Positions 7,239-12,034 of a stretch of 12,034 nt of DNA are shown here, piece by piece. The notes below the pieces were generated by a model. The model made no database searches. It saw only the letters and a program-made list of their open reading frames with translations, and was not told where the DNA came from. This DNA comes from Sphingobacteriaceae bacterium. Lineage in GTDB: Bacteria; Bacteroidota; Bacteroidia; Sphingobacteriales; Sphingobacteriaceae. The DNA is taken from NCBI GenBank assembly GCA_025450155.1, contig JANWIB010000072.1, positions 1 to 12,034 of the forward strand. The letters are read 5' to 3'. The translations under genes and the position numbers were made by a program. Each line of letters starts with the position of its first letter. Position 1 is the first letter of the stretch.

Positions 7239-8087
7239 ATGATTGCTGTAATTTATAGCGGCTCCAGGCATGCAGACTGGAAACTTTCGGATAAAGGGCA
7301 CATTGTTGCTACATTCAAAACTATTGGTATTAATCCCTTTGCCAGCGACGAAAAAATTATTAGCCAGTTATTACATAAGAATGATCAGCTAATTAATTAT
7401 GCCGAAAAAATCAAACGCATCTATTTTTTCGGAATGGGTGCATCATCAGATGAACGGAAAGAAATCATATTGAATGCTTTTAGTAAGTTTTTTCGTTATG
7501 CCAAGGTTTTCGTTGATCATGATATGAAGGCAGCTGCCCTTGCCACTTGTGGTGATACCCCTGGAATTGTAGGCATATTGGGCAGCGGCTCCAACGCGGC
7601 ATATTTTGATGGAAAAAAAGTAAAAACTAATAATTTTGGCTTGGGGTACATTCTCGCAGACGAAGGTTCTGCTAACTGGATCGGACGACACCTATTAAAA
7701 AACTATCTTAATGGTACTTTATCTGAAGATATGGAACAACAATTTCTTCATAGATATAATACAGACCGAAAGCAAATTCTGGATAAAGTTTATCGCCAAC
7801 CCCAACCAGCATTGTATCTGAGTTCGTTTGTTGACTTTTTTCTGGAAAACAAAAATGAAACGTATGTGAAAAATGTAGTAATGGAAGGCTTTAGTCTTTA
7901 TTTTGAAAAATATGTTATCCCTTTAACGATGCAATATCCTGATGCTCCCATTAACTTTGCCGGAACAGTAGCCGCGGGATTTCAAGATTGGTTAAAAGAA
8001 ACTGCACGCAATAAAAACCTTTCGATAAGCAATATAGTTAAAGAACCGATTTACAACATTTTAAATTATTATACTAATCAAAATTAA
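7239..8087 (+). CDS. BadF-type kinase paralog with degenerate phosphate-1 motif
   Basis: A 282-residue protein that aligns end to end with the kinase at 4516-5358, including Asp95 (DHDMKAAALA), LGSGSN at 115-119, LADEGSANWIG and FAGTVAAGF. The phosphate-1 loop is different. Where the paralog has Asp6-Gly-Gly-Ser-Thr-Lys-Thr, this protein has Tyr6-Ser-Gly-Ser-Arg-His-Ala. The metal-coordinating Asp and the small residues that wrap the phosphates are lost, so efficient ATP-dependent phosphorylation is doubtful. The rest of the protein is intact, with no frameshift, and its ATG directly abuts the pfkA stop codon with no gap, so it is probably translationally coupled. It lies 8 nt before gap. A maintained open frame inside a glycolytic operon argues for a selected function such as sugar or nucleotide sensing or a partner subunit. 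Weak or altered kinase activity remains possible. Confidence 0.8.
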   Translation: MIAVIYSGSRHADWKLSDKGHIVATFKTIGINPFASDEKIISQLLHKNDQLINYAEKIKRIYFFGMGASSDERKEIILNAFSKFFRYAKVFVDHDMKAAALATCGDTPGIVGILGSGSNAAYFDGKKVKTNNFGLGYILADEGSANWIGRHLLKNYLNGTLSEDMEQQFLHRYNTDRKQILDKVYRQPQPALYLSSFVDFFLENKNETYVKNVVMEGFSLYFEKYVIPLTMQYPDAPINFAGTVAAGFQDWLKETARNKNLSISNIVKEPIYNILNYYTNQN

Positions 8088-8095
8088 ATATCATC

Positions 8096-9094
8096 ATGAA
8101 AGTAGGAATTAACGGGTTTGGCCGTATTGGCCGCCTTGCCTTCAGAGCAGCAATAGCACGTCCAGGCGTTGAAATTGTAGGAATCAATGACTTGGTTGAG
8201 CCTGATTATATGGCGTATATGCTGAAATACGATTCAGCCCATGGAAAATTCGACGGCACGGTTGAAGCCAAAAATGGCAACCTGGTAGTAAATGGCAAAA
8301 CCATCCGTGTAACAGCCGAAAAAGACCCGGCTAACTTGAAATGGAATGAAGTTGGAGCCGAAGTTGTGATTGAATCTACCGGGTTATTCCTAACCCAGGC
8401 TGATGCTCAAAAACACATTCAAGCCGGGGCTAAAAAAGTAGTCATGTCTGCCCCTGCTAAGGACGATACCCCTACTTTTGTAATGGGTGTAAACCATAAA
8501 GAACTTAAAACAGATCAACATATTGTTTCCAACGCGTCTTGTACCACCAACTGCCTGGCTCCTATCGCTAAAATTCTTAATGATAAATTCGGAATTGTAG
8601 AAGGTTTAATGAGTACGATTCATGCGGTAACGGCAACACAAAAAACCGTTGACGGTCCATCTGCAAAAGACTGGAGAGGCGGACGCGGCGCCTATCAAAA
8701 TATCAGTCCTTCGTCTACCGGCGCAGCAAAAGCGGTAGCATTGGTTATTCCTGCCTTAAAAGGTAAATTAACCGGCATGTCTTTCCGTGTTCCGGTTCCG
8801 GATGTTTCGGTTGTTGATTTAACTGTTCGCTTAGAAAAGTCGGCTACGTATGAAGACATTAAGAAAGCAATGAAAGATGCTTCGGAAGGGGAATTAAAAG
8901 GAATTTTAGGGTATACTGAAGATGAAGTAGTTTCTCAGGATTTCTTAACTGATTCCCGGACTTCAATCTTTGATGCGAAAGCTGGAATTGCACTAAACGA
9001 CAATTTTGTTAAAGTAGTTTCCTGGTACGATAACGAATGGGGGTATTCAAACAAATTGATTGACCTAGTTCAGCATATTGGGACTTTAAAATAA
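8096..9094 (+). CDS. gap: glyceraldehyde-3-phosphate dehydrogenase, type I
   Basis: Oxidises and phosphorylates glyceraldehyde 3-phosphate to 1,3-bisphosphoglycerate with NAD+, in the cytoplasm. The 332-residue length is normal. The Rossmann motif GINGFGRIGR starts at residue 4, and Asp32 in INDL favours NAD over NADP. The catalytic pair is Cys149 in SNASCTTNCLAP and His176 in STIHAVTATQ. The segments DGPSAKDWRGGRGA and WYDNEWGYSNK are typical of the glycolytic enzyme. It is the last gene of the pfkA operon, starting 8 nt after the BadF-type paralog, and is followed by an intrinsic terminator. Its codons look more regular than those of its neighbours, as expected for a highly expressed enzyme, so an additional internal promoter would not be surprising although I cannot point to one. 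Confidence 0.97.
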   Translation: MKVGINGFGRIGRLAFRAAIARPGVEIVGINDLVEPDYMAYMLKYDSAHGKFDGTVEAKNGNLVVNGKTIRVTAEKDPANLKWNEVGAEVVIESTGLFLTQADAQKHIQAGAKKVVMSAPAKDDTPTFVMGVNHKELKTDQHIVSNASCTTNCLAPIAKILNDKFGIVEGLMSTIHAVTATQKTVDGPSAKDWRGGRGAYQNISPSSTGAAKAVALVIPALKGKLTGMSFRVPVPDVSVVDLTVRLEKSATYEDIKKAMKDASEGELKGILGYTEDEVVSQDFLTDSRTSIFDAKAGIALNDNFVKVVSWYDNEWGYSNKLIDLVQHIGTLK

Positions 9095-9110
9095 ATCGGT
9101 TTTTACATTT

Positions 9111-9148
9111 TAAATCCTTCAACTCAAACAGGTTGAGGGATTTTTTAT
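9111..9148 (+). terminator. intrinsic terminator of the pfkA-gap operon
   Basis: AAATCCTTCAAC (9112-9123) pairs with GTTGAGGGATTT (9132-9143), with one G-T pair and an 8-nt loop, and runs into six T residues. It lies 17 nt after the gap stop codon. Confidence 0.85.
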
Positions 9149-9161
9149 AATTGAATAAAGA

Positions 9162-9470
9162 ATGAATCGCTACTTTGACTTATCTGCAAAGGTTGCTGAA
9201 AGTGTACATGGAACATTTTTACAATTTCTCCTCCCAGCCCTAACTATTATCGGGAGTGCGTTATTTTTTTATTTTGGCTACAAAGGCATAGTCAAAAGAG
9301 AAACAATAAGTTTATATCGATTTAAGGGACGCAGCGTAGCACAATCAGCGGGCACTTTTACAGGCTTTAGCGCCGTAATTGTAGGTATACTTTATATCAT
9401 AACCGGTATACTAGTCCTTGCAACACTATCTGGTGTAAGCGTAATCCTAGTATCATCTATATTCTCCTAA
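9162..9470 (+). CDS. small membrane protein of unknown function
   Basis: I do not recognise a family for this 102-residue protein. It has two strongly hydrophobic regions: about residues 20-41, one membrane helix ending in FFYFGYKG, and about 65-101, long enough for one or two helices with many Gly, Ile, Val and Leu residues. A basic loop (KRETISLYRFKGRSV) lies between them, so this loop is likely cytoplasmic. No signal peptidase or lipobox site is seen and there are no cysteines. It starts only 67 nt after gap but beyond that operon's terminator, so it is probably transcribed separately; TATAATTG at 9146-9153 is a weak promoter candidate. Its last codons form the left arm of a perfect 13-bp inverted repeat. 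Confidence 0.65.
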   Translation: MNRYFDLSAKVAESVHGTFLQFLLPALTIIGSALFFYFGYKGIVKRETISLYRFKGRSVAQSAGTFTGFSAVIVGILYIITGILVLATLSGVSVILVSSIFS

Positions 9471-9488
9471 AATATGGAGAATATAGAT
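9455..9488. terminator. perfect 13-bp inverted repeat over the stop codon, putative hairpin terminator
   Basis: ATCTATATTCTCC (9455-9467) and GGAGAATATAGAT (9476-9488) are exact reverse complements around an 8-nt loop. The TAA stop of the small membrane protein is in the loop. It lies between two convergent genes. There is no T tract on either side, so it could be a non-canonical terminator or an mRNA-protecting hairpin. Confidence 0.55.
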
Positions 9489-9521
9489 TAAGGGATGCAT
9501 TGGTTTTACTTAAATACAGTT

Positions 9522-9911
9522 TTATTTTTTTGCCGATTTGGTATAGGGATGTTCCTTCAACTCGATCAAAAGAAACTTCAGCGTATTGTCTCCAACATTT
9601 TCGCTGGTATGAGGACGTTCCGGATCACTAAAATCTGATTCGCCAGCTTTTAAATCATACATTTGCTCCTTTCCATCCGAATAACGCACCATCAGTTTGC
9701 CATCGGTGAGTGCATAAAAAACATGAGCCGGATGAGTGTGAACAGGGCTCTTTTCGCCCGGGGCAATAGTAACTAAAATGGTTCGCACTAATGTGGTGTC
9801 AATTAGAACCTGCTTCATTGCCGGATTGGTCTTTTTCCAATCCTGAGCCAACGCGTTTGAGGATAGGCTAAATAGTAGCCCTCCAAAAATAATAGACAAA
9901 ATAGTTTTCAT
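9522..9911 (-). CDS. secreted single-domain cupin protein
   Basis: A 129-residue protein with a classical signal peptide; cleavage is likely after Ala22 in NALAQ, so it is periplasmic. The rest is one small beta-barrel cupin domain. Motif 1 is PGEKSPVHTHPAHVFYALTDG, with His58 and His60 as metal ligands. The Glu normally found four or five residues later is replaced (Val64/Phe65), though His63 is near. Motif 2 is DPERPHTSEN with His101 as a third ligand. A three-histidine metal site is therefore possible. Related proteins include dioxygenases, isomerases and sugar- or ligand-binding cupins, and no substrate can be assigned here. It is a single gene, convergent with the small membrane protein. 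The ATG at 9911 begins a good signal peptide, so the start is secure. Confidence 0.82.
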   Translation of the reverse strand: MKTILSIIFGGLLFSLSSNALAQDWKKTNPAMKQVLIDTTLVRTILVTIAPGEKSPVHTHPAHVFYALTDGKLMVRYSDGKEQMYDLKAGESDFSDPERPHTSENVGDNTLKFLLIELKEHPYTKSAKK

Positions 9912-9968
9912 AGGTTATTATTTAATTAATTAATATTTCTTTTAGAAATAAATAATCAACTCATCTTA

Positions 9969-9984
9969 TCCAAATTTGTTTGGA
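9969..9984. repeat. short inverted repeat upstream of cupin gene
   Basis: TCCAAA and TTTGGA flank a 4-nt TTTG spacer, 58 nt before the cupin start codon. The size and position fit a dimeric regulator site, but no regulator is identified. Confidence 0.3.
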
Positions 9985-10083
9985 GCAATTTTATTGACCT
10001 ATAACTATTGACGGTAGTTTTTAATATTTTGTAAATGAAAAGTGAACGATATGAAACAATATAATCCTCTTAAAAAAGGTAAA

Positions 10084-10132
10084 ATAATTTCACACATATT
10101 ACACATATCTGTATAAAAAGTGTGAAAATTAT
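10084..10132. repeat. inverted repeat with nested tandem direct repeats upstream of the duplicated-module lipoprotein
   Basis: ATAATTTCACAC (10084-10095) pairs with GTGTGAAAATTAT (10120-10132) with one bulged A. Overlapping the left arm and its loop are two copies of ACACATAT, at 10092-10099 and 10101-10108. More GTGT-rich sequence follows to about 10160. It could be a structured leader or a multi-site operator for the gene starting at 10221. Confidence 0.4.
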
Positions 10133-10220
10133 GTAAAAGATAAGTTGTGTGTTAATGTGTATGTTTATTCAGTTTTAACTAACCAATTATAAACTCAATT
10201 AACCTAATTTATTTTTCATC

Positions 10221-10877
10221 ATGAAAAAACCGCTCTTTAAAGCCACTCTGTTTCTTGCCGCCGCCACTCTGGTATTCTTTGTTCTTTATTCCTGCACCAA
10301 ACAACCTTTAACACCCGAACTCAAAACAAAGAAAAGTACAGTTTTCCTGCCCGGAGATAATCCCTTTAAAAGAACAGTAGGTGCTCCCATTAATAGCGTG
10401 TTGGCCCAACACTGGATAGAGAATTATAACAAAGCGAATTTAATGGATAAGAATACGTTCTATGAGATTGATCGTAAGGCTTTGGAGACTATTCTGAGCG
10501 ATCCTTCCTGTGTAGGCATCGGCTTGCATTATGCAATGGATGAGGATAAGAAATTGCATATTTTACCCATCGGGGTAAACGGGGACGGGGAATGGATAAA
10601 AACGAATGCTATTCCCACTGAAAAAGATATAATTGACTGGGAGACGGCTCAACAATGGATAGCTAATAACAAAGGGATTATGGAATGGCATTTTTTTGGA
10701 AGAAATACCTTTGAACGTTTATTCAGCCAGCCTTGTATAGGTATTTGGACTACCCTGGCCTTAAATGATGATAAAGAGCGGCAATTGTTGTTGACCCGAA
10801 AAAGTGATGAAGAGATGAGTCCGAGTTATGTGGAGGATGTGGAGGATGAATCCTATTGCCCGCCGTGTAAAAAGTAA
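10221..10877 (+). CDS. putative lipoprotein with an internal duplication and C-terminal CxxC
   Basis: I do not recognise the family. The 218-residue protein has a lipoprotein signal: basic residues, a hydrophobic stretch and LYSC, giving lipidated Cys25. An acidic sorting signal is not obvious after the cysteine, so the final membrane location is open. Two segments resemble each other. Residues 62-115 begin AQHWIEN and contain CVGIG at Cys97, then AMDEDKK. Residues 143-191 begin AQQWIAN and contain CIGIW at Cys172, then ALNDDKE. This indicates a duplicated module of about 50 residues. The acidic tail ends in Cys213-Pro-Pro-Cys216, a CxxC pair that could form a disulfide or bind metal. It starts after a repeat-rich upstream region; the 7-helix protein follows after 65 nt on the same strand and may be cotranscribed. 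Confidence 0.75.
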   Translation: MKKPLFKATLFLAAATLVFFVLYSCTKQPLTPELKTKKSTVFLPGDNPFKRTVGAPINSVLAQHWIENYNKANLMDKNTFYEIDRKALETILSDPSCVGIGLHYAMDEDKKLHILPIGVNGDGEWIKTNAIPTEKDIIDWETAQQWIANNKGIMEWHFFGRNTFERLFSQPCIGIWTTLALNDDKERQLLLTRKSDEEMSPSYVEDVEDESYCPPCKK

Positions 10878-10942
10878 CGATTTATAGTAAAAATAATTAA
10901 TAATCTAGTTTTACAGGGACTAATCCCATAAATGTTTAATGT

Positions 10943-11680
10943 ATGTTTTCCACTTATCTTGAACATGTCTCTTCTTTTTCAGTGGTATTTCCGCTATTGT
11001 TGGTTTTATTTTCAGGAAAAGAACATTTAAAGGATCCGATACTCTTAATGCTGGGCATCCTGTTATTAGCCTCTTCTTTTTCCGATGCAGGAAGTTATGT
11101 CTTGAATGAAATGGGAAGATCGAATATAACCCTTGTAAATAGCTATTTTATAACCCAATTTTTAGTACTCAGCTATATTTATTGTAGGGTTATTCCCAAT
11201 AAAAAAGTGGTATATGCCGGTTTAATTCTTTTTTCAATTTTTTTTATCATCAACACCTTGTTTATTGAACCTTTTACGGAATATCAAGGTTGGACACGCT
11301 TCGCAGGAGGAATTATGCTAGTAGGGTTCGCCTTCATGAACTCCTTCCATCTTCTGCGGGAACCCGACAATGTGATCCCTTTTTTTGAACGCCTCATTGG
11401 CTGGATCAACCTGGCAGTCGTGGTTTATTTTCTCTCTAATTTGTTTTTGTTTGGTGTCAGCGAGTTTCTTTTTACACAGCTGGATCCGGAAACAGCCCGG
11501 AAATACTGGAGTTTTCATAATTGCGTTAATATTTTAAAAAATGCCGTGTTCGCCATCGGTATTTATTATACAATGCGTAAAGGTGCGGATAGAACCACAC
11601 TAATCATGAAAGGAATAAGTGAGCGGATTGACGAATTGTACGACAGTGCCTTAGACGAAATCGTGAAGAAAGTTAAGTAA
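10943..11680 (+). CDS. seven-helix integral membrane protein, function unknown
   Basis: A 245-residue protein with about seven predicted membrane helices near residues 9-26, 32-53, 62-82, 88-110, 120-139, 150-176 and 190-212, then a charged C-terminal helix of about 30 residues (RIDELYDSALDEIVKKVK). The last membrane helix follows the pattern W-x-F-H-N-x2-N-I-x-K-N-x2-F-A-I-G-x-Y-Y, with His, Asn and Lys in the membrane region. I recall similar patterns in Bacteroidota membrane proteins encoded near sensor proteins, but cannot confirm this from the sequence. No catalytic motif is visible. The topology and cytoplasm-sized tail would fit a sensory or scaffolding protein. A gene for a secreted protein starts 56 nt downstream on the same strand, so these may form one transcript. 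Confidence 0.7.
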   Translation: MFSTYLEHVSSFSVVFPLLLVLFSGKEHLKDPILLMLGILLLASSFSDAGSYVLNEMGRSNITLVNSYFITQFLVLSYIYCRVIPNKKVVYAGLILFSIFFIINTLFIEPFTEYQGWTRFAGGIMLVGFAFMNSFHLLREPDNVIPFFERLIGWINLAVVVYFLSNLFLFGVSEFLFTQLDPETARKYWSFHNCVNILKNAVFAIGIYYTMRKGADRTTLIMKGISERIDELYDSALDEIVKKVK

Positions 11681-11736
11681 GCTCCTCTTTAGTTTAGTCT
11701 TTGAAGTCAGCGCTAACTAAATCCTTATTTGGATCT

Positions 11737-12034
11737 ATGAACAAAACTCAATTTTTTGCATATAGTGTTATCTCGCTGTTTTTTCTTGTTAAACCTGTAA
11801 TATCTTATGGCCAACAAGAAAATATTGTTAAAGTATCTTTCCATGATAGCGCTCCTCCAACCACTTATGTATCAATTATTATTCGACAGGATAGTATGTT
11901 TATCGATAGAAAAGATTGGGTAAGGGGAATAAATGAGGATAGAAACTATTTAACTCCTGTTTATCTATGGAACAAACTGGTCGAGTCTGTATCGAACTAT
12001 AATCTAGATGACTTAATTAACCTGCCTTCTTCAA
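11737..12034 (+). CDS. secreted protein of unknown function, 3'-truncated by window end
   Basis: An open frame begins at ATG 11737 and runs without a stop for 99 codons to the end of the window, so only the N-terminus is seen. The first about 25 residues (Lys3, then a hydrophobic stretch ending SYGQQ) look like a Sec signal peptide, with cleavage plausible after Gly25 or nearby. The mature part starts with a polar, probably beta-rich stretch (VKVSFHDSAPPTTYVSIII) followed by RQDSMFIDRKDW. No family is recognised. It follows the seven-helix protein by 56 nt on the same strand. The gene is real in my view because of the signal peptide and uninterrupted frame, but the function is unknown. Confidence 0.6.
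   Translation, partial: MNKTQFFAYSVISLFFLVKPVISYGQQENIVKVSFHDSAPPTTYVSIIIRQDSMFIDRKDWVRGINEDRNYLTPVYLWNKLVESVSNYNLDDLINLPSS

Larger units (their letters stand above)
9912..10220. other. gene-free, AT-rich, repeat-containing intergenic region
   Basis: Between the divergent cupin and lipoprotein genes I find no credible ORF. The region holds several small symmetric elements. TATTTCT-TTT-AGAAATA (9934-9950) is in the probable leader of the cupin gene. TCCAAA-TTTG-TTTGGA (9969-9984) is a candidate operator. A larger repeat array lies at 10084-10132. No strong TAnnTTTG box is obvious for either gene, so the promoters are not assigned. Confidence 0.6.

Noticed and set aside
10916..10927. Small hairpin GGGA-CTAA-TCCC before the seven-helix gene
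   Set aside because: A 4-bp stem alone is not convincing evidence of a terminator or regulatory element.
11689..11720. Imperfect inverted repeat TTAGTTTAG / CTAACTAA after the seven-helix gene as a terminator
   Set aside because: Bulged, AT-rich stem with a 15-nt loop and no T tract; the next gene follows closely on the same strand.

Overview
This 12,034-base window looks like chromosomal DNA from a Bacteroidota bacterium, probably of the Sphingobacteriaceae/Chitinophagaceae type; the family-level guess is low confidence. The grounds are moderate-to-low GC, start codons preceded by A/T-rich sequence instead of Shine-Dalgarno motifs, a match to the Bacteroidota -7 promoter element (TAnnTTTG) before pfkA, an HscA-type Hsp70, and a NUDIX plus winged-helix regulator of a type known in this phylum. 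I see no rRNA, tRNA, CRISPR array, insertion sequence, integrase or phage gene.

Layout. (1) Bases 1-1866: the 3' part of hscA (Fe-S assembly Hsp70) followed 7 nt later by a small putative lipoprotein. (2) 1923-2636: a CPBP-family membrane protein, convergent with ribE; a hairpin spans both stop codons. (3) 2657-4335, minus strand: ltaE (threonine aldolase) then ribE (riboflavin synthase), possibly cotranscribed. (4) 4516-5358: a BadF-type sugar kinase (N-acetylglucosamine-kinase-like), ending in a shared bidirectional terminator. (5) 5435-6130, minus strand: a NUDIX/winged-helix regulator with a degenerate Nudix box, divergent from (6) 6255-9094: a tight operon of pfkA, a second BadF-type protein and gap, closed by a clear intrinsic terminator. 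(7) 9162-9911: a small membrane protein convergent with a secreted cupin. (8) 9912-10220: a gene-free, repeat-rich intergenic region. (9) 10221-12034: a lipoprotein containing a duplicated module, a seven-helix membrane protein, and the start of a secreted protein cut by the window edge.

How the genes may work together. The region from 4516 to 9094 is the most suggestive. It has two paralogous sugar-kinase-fold proteins, a probable metabolite-sensing transcription factor, and two core glycolytic enzymes. The first kinase keeps its phosphate-1 motif. The copy between pfkA and gap has lost that motif but keeps the second phosphate motif and the general-base Asp, so it may bind a sugar or nucleotide without efficient catalysis. 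Similar GTGT...ACAC inverted repeats lie upstream of the first kinase and of pfkA. My hypothesis is a small regulatory circuit linking amino-sugar or sugar status to lower glycolysis. Everything beyond the motifs and gene order is inference.
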